This document shows positions 1 to 5,640 of a stretch of DNA of 10,833 nt, piece by piece. Within the stretch, counting starts at the first letter, position 1; each line of letters opens with the position of its first letter. The notes under the pieces were generated by a model. The model was not told the origin of the DNA and ran no database searches. It saw only the letters and a list, made by a program, of their open reading frames with translations. Made by a program: the position numbers and the translations under genes. The stretch comes from Minisyncoccota bacterium (GTDB taxonomy: Bacteria; Patescibacteriota; Minisyncoccia; Phycocordibacterales; SBAW01), in the NCBI GenBank assembly GCA_020050775.1, contig JAGVKC010000051.1:1-10833 (forward strand). The letters run 5' to 3'.

Positions 1-1
1 A

Positions 2-256
2 GGCCTAGCAGGCCTCATTCATCCCCTGGTCGCTGCGTTGCCTGCACTGCTCGCCGATGGTGCGCTACGATGGATGATTCTTGTAGCAGAGACGACAAAT
101 GCGCTTCCACTTTCTTCATTTGTAGTTCCGCCTTTCTCCGCGACCTTCGCGGCAATGCTCTATCTACCACTTGTTGCAGCAGCCACATACATATATAGAA
201 GGGAAGAACTTACCTTGAAGCGGTTTCAAAACGTGCCTCACACACGGACCAGTTGA
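2..256 (+). CDS. ComEC/Rec2-type DNA-uptake membrane protein, C-terminal end (partial)
   Basis: The frame is open from the left edge and stops at 254-256, so only the last 84 codons are present. The protein has two hydrophobic stretches, roughly from LVAALPALLADGALRWMILV and from FAAMLYLPLVAAATYIY, separated by a short Pro-rich loop (LPLSSFVVPPF). It ends in a basic tail. This layout fits the end of the Competence (ComEC/Rec2) membrane domain, in which a 'HPLVA..PAL' helix is followed by 'a..LP...' and a last helix. ComEC forms the inner-membrane channel for transforming single-stranded DNA. The frame stops soon after the last helix, so no metallo-beta-lactamase domain is fused here; a separate ComEC-type MBL protein starts at 1968. 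The last 47 bases overlap the 3' end of the minus-strand SOD gene. The family call rests on a short hydrophobic piece and is tentative. Confidence 0.55.
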   Translation, partial: GLAGLIHPLVAALPALLADGALRWMILVAETTNALPLSSFVVPPFSATFAAMLYLPLVAAATYIYRREELTLKRFQNVPHTRTS

Positions 257-803
257 GATTCTTGAGAAATGCTTCGATGTATTTGTCTTTGCCTGTAGTG
301 CCATAATCCAAAAGGAACGCATGCTCCCACACATCAAGCGCAACAATAATAGGAAGCGTTGCGAATTGTCCTTGGTGCTGCTCTCCAACAAAACTCATGT
401 GGAATGCTTTTGATTCCGGATTGAAATAGAGTATTGACCAGCCCGGGCCGCGCATCATACCAGTTTGTATAATTCTTTGAACTGCCGCTTCGGCGCTACC
501 CCAATGTTTAGTAAGTGCTGCAGCCAACGGTCCCTCAGTATTGAGCGCAGCTGCGCCGCCTTCAAGTTGCGAGAAATATTCTTCGTGCAGCTTCATGCCG
601 TTAAACTCGAACGAATGTCTGCGGCGCAACTCTGCGATAGGAAGTGCGTGTTTTTCCGGGTCTGCGAGCAGCTCTTCGATTGAAGCTGAGATTGCGTTGA
701 AATTTTTTACATACCCAGCGTACAGGCCCAGGTGAGCGTCTATAGATTCTTTTGAAAGACCGGGCAGCTCTGGGAGATTAAATTTCTTTTCAGTGTATTT
801 CAT
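210..803 (-). CDS. Fe/Mn-type superoxide dismutase (divergent)
   Basis: This 197-residue protein matches the iron/manganese SOD family, which dismutates superoxide to O2 and H2O2 in the cytoplasm. All four metal ligands can be placed: His24 (DAHLGLY), His73 (KLHEEYF), and Asp157 and His161 in DVWEHAFLLDYG. Glu160 of the dimer-interface EH pair is also present. The length is typical. The first helix is unusual: the classical HxxxHHxxYV is replaced by HLGLYAGYV, so both tandem histidines are lost and the Tyr is one residue closer. I recall such helices from SODs of candidate-phyla bacteria, but this was not searched. The metal cannot be decided by eye. There is no convincing SD; an extended -10 (810-818) sits 6 bases upstream of the ATG, suggesting a leaderless transcript. 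The gene converges on the ComEC-like gene with a 47-base overlap. Confidence 0.88.
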   Translation of the reverse strand: MKYTEKKFNLPELPGLSKESIDAHLGLYAGYVKNFNAISASIEELLADPEKHALPIAELRRRHSFEFNGMKLHEEYFSQLEGGAAALNTEGPLAAALTKHWGSAEAAVQRIIQTGMMRGPGWSILYFNPESKAFHMSFVGEQHQGQFATLPIIVALDVWEHAFLLDYGTTGKDKYIEAFLKNLNWSVCEARFETASR

Positions 804-809
804 ACCCTT

Positions 810-837
810 AGAATATCAGCCAAAAAGCTGTCCGCAC
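810..837 (-). promoter_or_regulatory. Candidate leaderless promoter of the SOD gene
   Basis: On the minus strand, GTGCGG, a 16-base spacer and TATTCT (815 to 810, preceded by TG one base upstream as in an extended -10) are followed by only six bases before the ATG. Transcription would then begin at or next to the start codon. Matches to sigma70-type consensus are partial. The call rests on this geometry and the missing SD. Confidence 0.35.
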
Positions 838-844
838 AGTGAAC

Positions 845-873
845 TTGCACGCCTAAAAGCCTCATGGTCTCAT
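845..873 (+). promoter_or_regulatory. Possible promoter of the S41 protease gene
   Basis: TTGCAC (845-850), a 17-base spacer and TCTCAT (868-873) lie in the 120-base divergent gap between the SOD and S41 genes. The -10 is weak. It is listed because the TTGC-type -35 recurs throughout the window. Confidence 0.22.
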
Positions 874-923
874 TAGTGTAGGTAAGCTCTTTACATAAAG
901 GGCTCAAACTATGGGAGAGGGCC

Positions 924-1910
924 ATGCGGCGCCTCGGGCTGGTTATTGCGTTTCTATGCATGACAGCGGTTACTGCTCGAGCAAGTGATGCTCTCGAGCA
1001 GTTCGAAGCGGCGTTTAAGGCAAGCGAGTTCGCCTTAAAGGTGTTGAACAACAGTCTTGTACCACCCTCGCAAGAGTGTGTATTGCCAATACGGCAGGCT
1101 GTCTTCGATATTCTCAGCAATCCAAAAGCCGCTGAGCGAATCAATGGCGCTCTGCGCGAGCAGGGGTGTCTCTCAGGAAGATTTTCTGGCATTTGGGTGC
1201 CTACGTATCTACCAAAAGCAGGAATTCCTGAACCGACGGTGAGCGTACGAGAAATGAGGCCTGGGGTATTTTATGTTCGCATCCGGTCATTCGAAGCACA
1301 TGCACTTAGTGAATTTTCTGTTGCTGTGCAATTTCTCGCGTTACGAAAGCCGAAAGCTATACTTCTGGACCTCCGTTTTAATGGTGGAGGCATACTCGGT
1401 GTTGTTGTGGAAGTTGCGAGCGTGTTTGCTCCTGCTGCACAGTCGCCGATTGTGTCTATCGTCAATACGGACGGCACAGTGCGGGTGTTCCGTGCCCCTG
1501 CGAGAGGTGTACTCTCCGGTACGCGAACCGTTGTGCTTATAAACGGCACAAGCGCTTCGGGGGCGGAAATTGTCGCTGGCGCACTTAAGAACTGGAATGT
1601 CGCGACAATAGTAGGTAGACGCTCCTACGGCAAAGGCGAATGGAATTATGTGGAAACAGACCTAGTGTCCGGTTTGCACGTGCGTTCGTTTGGAGGCCCT
1701 TTCTGTATCGGCGCTGCTCCTCAGTGCAAAGGTATTGAGAAGGAGGGCGTTGAGCCAGAATTTGAAGTCAGTGATGACGATGGAAACGAACATGTTGAGC
1801 TGACACTCGGCGTGGCCCAATCCATCGCAATAGACCAAAAAGGTTTTGAAAAACTCCTTGCTAAAAACAGCAAGTTGCCAGGACGCATTATGCCGGCGTC
1901 CTCGAGATAA
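924..1910 (+). CDS. Secreted S41 (C-terminal processing, CtpA-like) serine protease without PDZ domain
   Basis: This is a 328-residue protein. Residues 1-20 form a signal peptide (Arg-Arg start, hydrophobic core, ARA cleavage motif before Ser21), so it acts outside the membrane. Residues ~110-285 carry the S41 peptidase core: KAILLDLRFNGGG (144-156), the nucleophile motif NGTSASGAEI with Ser212, and GRRSYGKGEW with Lys237. The 25-residue Ser-to-Lys distance matches Ser430 and Lys455 of E. coli Tsp. The Ser-Lys dyad cleaves at or near C-termini of exported or membrane proteins. No PDZ domain is recognisable between the signal peptide and the core; residues 21-110 form a helical region with two cysteines (Cys52, Cys82), and Cys261 and Cys268 form a second close pair. 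The ATG at 924 is preceded by GGGAGAGG (913-920), a clear SD. A strong terminator follows the stop, so the gene looks monocistronic. Confidence 0.85.
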   Translation: MRRLGLVIAFLCMTAVTARASDALEQFEAAFKASEFALKVLNNSLVPPSQECVLPIRQAVFDILSNPKAAERINGALREQGCLSGRFSGIWVPTYLPKAGIPEPTVSVREMRPGVFYVRIRSFEAHALSEFSVAVQFLALRKPKAILLDLRFNGGGILGVVVEVASVFAPAAQSPIVSIVNTDGTVRVFRAPARGVLSGTRTVVLINGTSASGAEIVAGALKNWNVATIVGRRSYGKGEWNYVETDLVSGLHVRSFGGPFCIGAAPQCKGIEKEGVEPEFEVSDDDGNEHVELTLGVAQSIAIDQKGFEKLLAKNSKLPGRIMPASSR

Positions 1911-1915
1911 ACTCA

Positions 1916-1949
1916 CGCGCAGAGTAGTACTCTGCGCGCTTTATTTTTT
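1916..1949 (+). terminator. Intrinsic terminator after the S41 gene
   Basis: A 10-bp perfect stem (CGCGCAGAGT 1916-1925, ACTCTGCGCG 1929-1938, loop AGT) is followed by a T-rich tract (ctttatttttt). Its right arm also contains the proposed -35 of the next gene. Confidence 0.88.
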
Positions 1950-1960
1950 GCGGTTACACT
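1932..1960 (+). promoter_or_regulatory. Candidate leaderless promoter of the MBL gene
   Basis: CTGCGC (1932-1937, in the terminator's right arm), a 17-base spacer and TACACT (1955-1960) end seven bases before the ATG at 1968. There is no SD, so a leaderless or near-leaderless transcript is likely. Each hexamer matches consensus only partly. Confidence 0.35.
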
Positions 1961-1967
1961 TTTTATT

Positions 1968-2843
1968 ATGCACTCGCTTCTGCGTCGCATTGAAGTTTTA
2001 GTTCTCGTTCTCTTATGTGTCGTGTGCGGCGGCATATGGACCGCTGTCTATGCGGCAGAAGAAAAAATATCGAACGTTCTTACGGTCGCTATGTTAGACG
2101 TCGGGCAAGGTGATGCGCTATATATAGAATCGCCGACCGGTGTGCAGGTGCTTGTTGATGCAGGACCCGACTCTTCGGTACTCAGTGCACTTGCAGATAT
2201 AATGCCCGCTCTCGATTATTCCCTCGATGCGGTTGTGGCGACACATTGGGACGCAGACCATATCGGCGGGTTCGACGACGTACTCTCGCGCTATTCCGTA
2301 GGTGCTTACATCTATCCTGGTTTGAAAAAATATACAGCAATTTCTAGAGCGTTAGAAAAAGTCGTAGGTGAAAAAGAAATTCCGCGCGTGCTTGCGCGCA
2401 GAGGCATGGTGTTAGAGCTTGGGGGTGGCGCACAACTACGAGTCCTGTATCCAGAAAGCGATGTTTCGTATCTGCCGTCGGACAAAACCAATGAGGGTGG
2501 CATTGTATTAGAGCTCGTCTACGGCGAAAGCGAAATGCTCCTGATGGCTGATGTAGGTTTTGGTGTTGAAAATCGTCTACGTTCACTCGATACAGAAGAA
2601 CTCAACAGCGAGGTGTTGAAAGTAGGTCACCACGGCTCTCGTTTTTCAACGAGCGAGACATTTCTTGCGGCAGTATCGCCCGATACTGCTCTTATTTCTG
2701 TTTCAAAAAATAATACGTATGGTCATCCAACAGCCCAAACGCTTTCGCGTTTAAAAAATGCCGGTGCAGAAATTTTACGTACAGACCAAGAGGGAACCAT
2801 TGTATTGCGTTCACGGGGTGAAACGTTTGAGCGAGTGCGTTAG
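1968..2843 (+). CDS. ComEC-type metallo-beta-lactamase fold hydrolase, exported or membrane-anchored
   Basis: This 291-residue protein starts with a basic segment, a hydrophobic stretch (residues ~9-30) and an AYAA-type boundary, so it is exported or anchored by one N-terminal helix. Residues 38-288 are a metallo-beta-lactamase fold of the ComEC/Rec2 subgroup: MLDVGQGDA (42-50), the metal motif THWDADHIGG (92-101, HxDxDH, i.e. His93, Asp95, Asp97, His98), MADVG with Asp195, VGHHGS (219-224) and YGHPT with His253. In full-length ComEC this domain follows the membrane channel and is thought to degrade the non-transported DNA strand. Here it stands alone, about 1.7 kb from a ComEC-like membrane gene, so it may act with it as a split pair; that link is inferred. 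Stand-alone relatives can also be phosphodiesterases of unknown substrate. Confidence 0.85.
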   Translation: MHSLLRRIEVLVLVLLCVVCGGIWTAVYAAEEKISNVLTVAMLDVGQGDALYIESPTGVQVLVDAGPDSSVLSALADIMPALDYSLDAVVATHWDADHIGGFDDVLSRYSVGAYIYPGLKKYTAISRALEKVVGEKEIPRVLARRGMVLELGGGAQLRVLYPESDVSYLPSDKTNEGGIVLELVYGESEMLLMADVGFGVENRLRSLDTEELNSEVLKVGHHGSRFSTSETFLAAVSPDTALISVSKNNTYGHPTAQTLSRLKNAGAEILRTDQEGTIVLRSRGETFERVR

Positions 2844-2848
2844 TTCTC

Positions 2849-2877
2849 TTGCATAGAGCAGTCGATGCTGCTATCGT
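2849..2877 (+). promoter_or_regulatory. Candidate promoter of the small membrane protein gene
   Basis: TTGCAT (2849-2854), a 17-base spacer and TATCGT (2872-2877) stand 36 bases upstream of the chosen ATG. The -35 is of the same TTGC type as the other promoters. The leader then contains a strong SD and no hairpin. Confidence 0.35.
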
Positions 2878-2913
2878 CAGCGTTAAGTAGGTCTTCAACA
2901 CAGGGAGGAAGTG

Positions 2914-3303
2914 ATGCTCGAGAGAATCTACCGTTTCTGGGACGAATGGCCGGTCATCGTAGTGTTCAGCGCTATGACGCTTGTTGTTTCGGGTATGTTC
3001 GGCGTTTTAACATTCGGTATACTGCTGCTTGCAGGTGCAGGATCGCTGTCACTGCTTTTGTCGGCGCTTATAGTGTTCGCCACAGTATTCTTCGTCACGT
3101 ATTATCTGAAATTCGGATATTTCTCCGCCCTCGGTGTGGCCTTTGGTGCCCAGGGTGCGATGACAGAAGCACTAAAGATACCGTTTGTGGTAACAAGTAT
3201 CGAGTCGGTCCTCTGGCTGCTGTTCTTCGCGATTTTCCTGTTTGTATCGGCAGGACTCGGAGGGCCTGCATTGCAGCAGCCTCCTCAGCACCGTTCAGTG
3301 TAA
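2914..3303 (+). CDS. Small integral membrane protein of unknown function
   Basis: The product has about 129 residues. After a short amphipathic start (MLERIYRFWDEWP) it has about four hydrophobic segments: VIVVFSAMTLVVSGMFGVL, GILLLAGAGSLSLLLSALIV next to VFATVFFVTYYL, and SVLWLLFFAIFLFVSAGL near the end. A Pro/Gln-rich tail (GGPALQQPPQHRSV) follows. I do not recognise a family and see no catalytic motif. The ATG at 2914 is preferred over the GTG at 2911 because GGGAGGA (2903-2909) is then at normal spacing; GTG would be too close. The gene has its own candidate promoter and ends at a bidirectional terminator shared with the converging rpmB gene, so it appears monocistronic. Confidence 0.75.
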   Translation: MLERIYRFWDEWPVIVVFSAMTLVVSGMFGVLTFGILLLAGAGSLSLLLSALIVFATVFFVTYYLKFGYFSALGVAFGAQGAMTEALKIPFVVTSIESVLWLLFFAIFLFVSAGLGGPALQQPPQHRSV

Positions 3304-3313
3304 GAAATAATAA

Positions 3314-3349
3314 AAACCGCCGGACTTTTTGTCCGGCGGTTTCTCTTTT
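3314..3349. terminator. Bidirectional terminator between the membrane protein gene and rpmB
   Basis: A 12-bp perfect stem (AAACCGCCGGAC 3314-3325, GTCCGGCGGTTT 3331-3342) encloses a T5 loop. T-rich sequence lies on the right (ctcttttt) and A-rich sequence on the left, so it can serve both converging genes. Confidence 0.92.
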
Positions 3350-3354
3350 TAAAT

Positions 3355-3597
3355 TTAGATGACCCCTGCAGCCTTGAGCGTCTTGTAGGCACCATTCTTT
3401 GCAACAGTGCGGAGACCCTGGGTCGAGAGGGTAACGGTAACAGTGCGGTTAAGCTCTGGCACAAAAATGCGCTTCTTCTGGAGATTTGGGTGCTTGCGGA
3501 CCTTGCCGGTAGGATTAAACTTGGTAGCACGAATACGGTTGCTGTAGCCGCCACCGACTTGAGAGCCCTTTTTGGTTACTGGGCAGGTTTTTGCCAT
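3355..3597 (-). CDS. rpmB: Large ribosomal subunit protein bL28
   Basis: This 80-residue basic protein begins MAKTCPVTKKGSQVGGGYSN and continues with RKHPNLQKKRIFVPE and VTVTLSTQGLRTVAKNG, the recognisable bL28 pattern, at normal length. bL28 is a component of the 50S subunit. Of the zinc-type cysteines found in some L28 proteins only Cys5 remains, so this is a C-minus form. It is encoded alone on the minus strand, without an rpmG neighbour on either side here. The ATG has no SD. The upstream region carries a TTGCAT-16-TACCAT promoter and a perfect 7-bp hairpin starting nine bases beyond the -10, the same layout as upstream of rpsL, fusA and tuf. Confidence 0.95.
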   Translation of the reverse strand: MAKTCPVTKKGSQVGGGYSNRIRATKFNPTGKVRKHPNLQKKRIFVPELNRTVTVTLSTQGLRTVAKNGAYKTLKAAGVI

Positions 3598-3614
3598 ATC
3601 TTTTTACAGAAAAG

Positions 3615-3668
3615 TCCAAGGCATCCCTTGGAATAAGCACATGGTATCATGATTTTTCAGGCATGCAA
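3615..3668 (-). promoter_or_regulatory. rpmB promoter and 5' leader hairpin
   Basis: On the minus strand: TTGCAT (3668 to 3663, which is also the first six coding bases of the divergent M50 gene), a 16-base spacer, TACCAT (3646 to 3641), then the perfect inverted repeat TCCAAGG/CCTTGGA (3632-3626 and 3621-3615, 4-base loop) and CTTTTC. The hairpin starts nine bases past the -10, close to the expected transcription start. There is no SD before the ATG. Read from the other strand, the same repeat lies in the M50 promoter region. Confidence 0.5.
3643..3650 (+). promoter_or_regulatory. Possible extended -10 for the M50 protease gene
   Basis: TGGTATCAT (3642-3650) has the TG-n-TATnAT shape of an extended -10, 12 bases before the ATG at 3663. 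No -35 is visible at normal spacing. It overlaps the divergent rpmB promoter, so the two genes may compete for polymerase. Confidence 0.28.
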
Positions 3669-4292
3669 CCCGAAATACTTTTCTCTATAGTAGTGCTCGT
3701 ATTCTCCGTTGTGCTCCACGAAGCCGCTCACGGCTACATGGCCAACTGGCTAGGGGACCCGACGGCCCGTCTCCAGGGACGCCTTACGCTCAATCCTCTT
3801 AAACACATTGACCCTGTGGGTTCTGTCCTTATACCTGCGCTTCTTGTTATTACCAATTCGCCCATTCTTATTGGATATGCAAAACCAGTGCCGTATAACC
3901 CGTACAACTTGCGCGGCCGCTTCGGCGAGGCTCTTGTTGCGGGCGCAGGTCCCGGTACCAACATTCTCTTGGCCCTCATATTCGGACTCTCCATACGTTT
4001 CTTCGGAGAGGGGATGGGCGCCCCTATGCTCGAGGCGTTCGCCACTATTACCTATATAAACCTGCTTTTGGCACTCTTTAACCTCATACCTTTGCCACCG
4101 CTAGATGGTTCTAAGATTCTCTCGGTTATGTTGCCTGGAGCGTTAGGACGTGCCTATGAGTCTTTCCGCATGACGTTCGAAAGCCTCGGCATTCTTACAG
4201 GCCTCCTCCTTATATTGGTAGTGTTCTACTTCTTCTCGGGCGTCTTTGGAAGCGCGCTAGGAGCGTTGTTCCGAGCCCTTATTGGTGCATAA
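3663..4292 (+). CDS. M50 family (site-2 protease type) membrane metalloprotease
   Basis: This 209-residue multi-helix protein has the zinc motif HEAAH (19-23) in its first hydrophobic segment, GDPTARLQGRLTLNPLKHIDPVGS (31-54) with the N-P...H-D-P-x-G signature, GPGTN (96-100), and the second metal motif NLIPLPPLDGS (140-150) with Asp148. Together these define a compact S2P/YwhC-type intramembrane protease. Such enzymes cut membrane-embedded segments of regulators; the substrate is unknown. Some bacterial members of this short type are involved in envelope or stress control. The ATG at 3663 is preferred over a possible upstream start at 3591, because the upstream extension overlaps the rpmB promoter and start and adds nothing resembling the family. 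There is no PDZ domain. The gene has no good SD. Confidence 0.9.
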   Translation: MQPEILFSIVVLVFSVVLHEAAHGYMANWLGDPTARLQGRLTLNPLKHIDPVGSVLIPALLVITNSPILIGYAKPVPYNPYNLRGRFGEALVAGAGPGTNILLALIFGLSIRFFGEGMGAPMLEAFATITYINLLLALFNLIPLPPLDGSKILSVMLPGALGRAYESFRMTFESLGILTGLLLILVVFYFFSGVFGSALGALFRALIGA

Positions 4293-4316
4293 GTTGCGCC
4301 GCTTTGCGCTCTAAAG

Positions 4317-4355
4317 CCCCGACGTCTAGTCGAGGTCCCGACCGTAGCGTCGGGG
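4317..4355. repeat. GC-rich hairpin between the M50 gene and rpsL
   Basis: CCCCGACG (4317-4324) pairs perfectly with CGTCGGGG (4348-4355), and a second stem GTCG/CGAC (4329-4332, 4339-4342) sits inside. No T-run follows, so it is not a standard intrinsic terminator. It lies upstream of the proposed rpsL promoter and may close the M50 transcript. Its function is unclear. Confidence 0.6.
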
Positions 4356-4361
4356 GTAGAG

Positions 4362-4421
4362 TTGCGGATAGATGAGGGCTGTAGTACATTGTTTGCATCC
4401 CGCAACGGCGGGATTTTAATT
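4362..4421 (+). promoter_or_regulatory. rpsL-rpsG promoter and 5' leader hairpin
   Basis: TTGCGG (4362-4367), a 17-base spacer and TACATT (4385-4390) are followed by a perfect 7-bp stem, ATCCCGC (4397-4403) and GCGGGAT (4408-4414), with an AACG loop. TTTTAATT then follows. The stem starts where transcription should start, and the rpsL ATG lies only 12 bases after it, with no SD. A terminator is unlikely this close to a start codon, so a 5'-terminal stabilising or regulatory hairpin fits better. Confidence 0.5.
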
Positions 4422-4426
4422 CGAAC

Positions 4427-4843
4427 ATGGCACGCATTTCCCAACTCGTCCTCAAGGGACGCAAAAAAATGGTTTCGAAGTCGAAGTCGCCGGCCCTCCA
4501 GCGCGGTTTCAACACGCTTAAAAATCGCCCCGTCTTCTACCCATCTCCCTTCAAGCGCGGCGTCTGCTCAAAAGTAACTACCACCACTCCTCGCAAGCCT
4601 AACTCCGCTATCCGCAAAATCGCTCGCGTACGCTTGACCAACGGTCAGGAAATTACTGCCTACATTCCAGGAGAAGGCCATAACCTCCAGGAGCACTCGG
4701 TAGTTATCGTGCGCGCAGGCCACGTGAAGGACATTAACGTGCGCTACCAGGTAGTGCGCGGACGCCTCGACGCAGCAGGACTTGATAAACGTCGTGTGTC
4801 CCGCTCTCGTTATGGTTCTAAGAAGCCTAAAGCAACTAAGTAA
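4427..4843 (+). CDS. rpsL: Small ribosomal subunit protein uS12
   Basis: This 138-residue protein carries the S12 core: KRGVCSKVTTTTPRKPNSAIRK, RVRLTNGQEITAYIPGEGHNLQEHSVVIVRAGHVKD and RSRYGSKKPK. S12 lines the 30S decoding site. The protein is longer than E. coli S12 (124) because of extra residues between SPAL and FKRGVC (about 27-43, including NRPVFYPSP). Two decoding-site positions differ: the first Lys of the usual TPKKPNS is Arg (TPRKPNS), and the usual KDLPGVRY loop reads KDINVRY, one residue shorter and without the Pro-Gly. The first difference equals the K43R streptomycin-resistance substitution known in Mycobacterium tuberculosis. The stop lies five bases before rpsG. There is no SD. 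Confidence 0.95.
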   Translation: MARISQLVLKGRKKMVSKSKSPALQRGFNTLKNRPVFYPSPFKRGVCSKVTTTTPRKPNSAIRKIARVRLTNGQEITAYIPGEGHNLQEHSVVIVRAGHVKDINVRYQVVRGRLDAAGLDKRRVSRSRYGSKKPKATK

Positions 4844-4848
4844 TTTTC

Positions 4849-5319
4849 ATGCGACGCCCCGTAAAAAATCGTAATATCGCTGGCCCTGACAGCAAGTACA
4901 ACTCGGTGAAAGTCGAGAAGTTCATCAACTCCGTCATGTGGGACGGCAAGAAGTCTACTGCCCGCAAAGTGGTATACGATGCGTTTGAGCTCATCAAAGA
5001 GAAAACCAAGACCGAAGATCCGCTTGAGCTTTTTGACACTGCTATCCGCAACGTCGGCCCTGCTATGGAAATCCGCTCTCGCCGCGTTGGTGGTGCAAAC
5101 TACCAGGTTCCGCGCGAAGTACGCCCAGAGCGTAAACAGGCTCTTGCATACCGCTGGATTCTTATTGCTGCACGCGCACGCAAAGGCATGCCGATGCATA
5201 AGCGTCTTGCAGAAGAACTTATTGCAGCTTCTAATAATGAAGGTCCTGCAGTGAAGAAGCGCGAAGACACCCACAAGATGGCAGAAGCCAACAAGGCATT
5301 TGCCCATTTTGCTTGGTAA
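4849..5319 (+). CDS. rpsG: Small ribosomal subunit protein uS7
   Basis: This 156-residue protein is a standard bacterial uS7: MRRPVKNRN, KVEKFINSVMWDGKKSTARKVVYDAF, GPAMEIRSRRVGGANYQVPREVRPERK, WILIAARAR and KREDTHKMAEANKAFAHFAW. uS7 nucleates assembly of the 30S head and contacts E-site tRNA. It is translated from the rpsL message, with five bases between the rpsL stop and this ATG and no SD, so translational coupling is likely. The five-base gap leaves no room for the S7-binding autoregulatory structure known from the E. coli rpsL-rpsG spacer. Unlike the classical str operon, a strong terminator follows immediately and fusA has its own upstream region. Confidence 0.96.
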   Translation: MRRPVKNRNIAGPDSKYNSVKVEKFINSVMWDGKKSTARKVVYDAFELIKEKTKTEDPLELFDTAIRNVGPAMEIRSRRVGGANYQVPREVRPERKQALAYRWILIAARARKGMPMHKRLAEELIAASNNEGPAVKKREDTHKMAEANKAFAHFAW

Positions 5320-5340
5320 TTCTAAAAGTTTTGAAAAAAG

Positions 5341-5373
5341 AAAACGCCCCGGAGTAATTCCGGGGCGTTTTTT
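5341..5373. terminator. Bidirectional terminator between rpsG and the converging small gene
   Basis: A 13-bp perfect stem, AAAACGCCCCGGA (5341-5353) and TCCGGGGCGTTTT (5359-5371), has a T-run on the right and an A-rich run on the left. It ends the rpsL-rpsG transcript and also abuts the stop codon of the minus-strand gene. Confidence 0.92.
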
Positions 5374-5596
5374 ATTTCTTCTTTTTTGATAAAGGTACGT
5401 ATCTGCGGCGTATTTCGCACAGACGTGACTGTTGAATCTTTGCGTCCTTGGTGTCTGCGCGGAATTTTTCAACTCGGCGACGAGCATTGGCATCATCGCT
5501 CGCGAAGAATTCTTCAGAGAATCTTTCAGCGTGACCTTCTGCGTACCTCGGACATGGGGGAAACACTAAATATGCAGTTAGGCGATATGTCGGCAT
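5372..5596 (-). CDS. Small basic protein of unknown function (74 aa)
   Basis: I do not recognise this protein. It starts with a hydrophobic strand-like segment (MPTYRLTAYLVFPPCP). A charged helical middle follows (HAERFSEEFFASDDANARRRVEKFRAD), then a second strand-like piece (SRLCEIRRRYVPL) and the tail SKKKK. This beta-alpha-beta outline with no signal peptide suggests a small cytoplasmic, possibly nucleic-acid-binding or structural protein; that is inference. It is judged real because AGGAG (minus strand, 5607-5603) lies six bases before the ATG, and because its stop abuts the bidirectional terminator. It sits antisense inside the str gene cluster, converging on rpsG and diverging from the fusA leader. 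Its SD can pair with an upstream TCTCCT, so translation may be controlled. Confidence 0.7.
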   Translation of the reverse strand: MPTYRLTAYLVFPPCPRYAEGHAERFSEEFFASDDANARRRVEKFRADTKDAKIQQSRLCEIRRRYVPLSKKKK

Positions 5597-5601
5597 CCTG
5601 A

Positions 5602-5625
5602 TCTCCTACCTTTCTCTAAAGGAGA
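5602..5625 (-). promoter_or_regulatory. SD-masking hairpin in the leader of the 74-aa gene
   Basis: TCTCCT and AGGAGA (5625-5620 and 5607-5602, read on the minus strand) are perfect complements, and the second arm is the SD. An overlapping alternative, CCTTT/AAAGG (5622-5618 and 5613-5609), would leave the SD free. A switch between the two is possible but unproven. Confidence 0.35.
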
Positions 5626-5640
5626 CTCTAGCAAAAAGAA

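Noticed and set aside
3591..3662. Upstream start of the M50 gene at 3591
   Set aside because: The extension overlaps the rpmB start and the inverted repeat and adds residues foreign to the family; ATG 3663 leads straight into the HEAAH helix.
4390..4426. The hairpin before rpsL as the terminator of the M50 gene
   Set aside because: It lies about 105 bases past the M50 stop and 12 bases before the rpsL ATG, and has the same position relative to a promoter as the rpmB, fusA and tuf hairpins. A leader role fits better.
4844..4848. S7 autoregulatory site between rpsL and rpsG
   Set aside because: Only five bases separate the genes, with no room for the structured spacer known from E. coli.
4810..5496. 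228-codon minus-strand open frame over rpsG
   Set aside because: Antisense shadow of rpsG and its flank; no start signal, and it crosses the strong terminator. rpsG itself is unmistakable.
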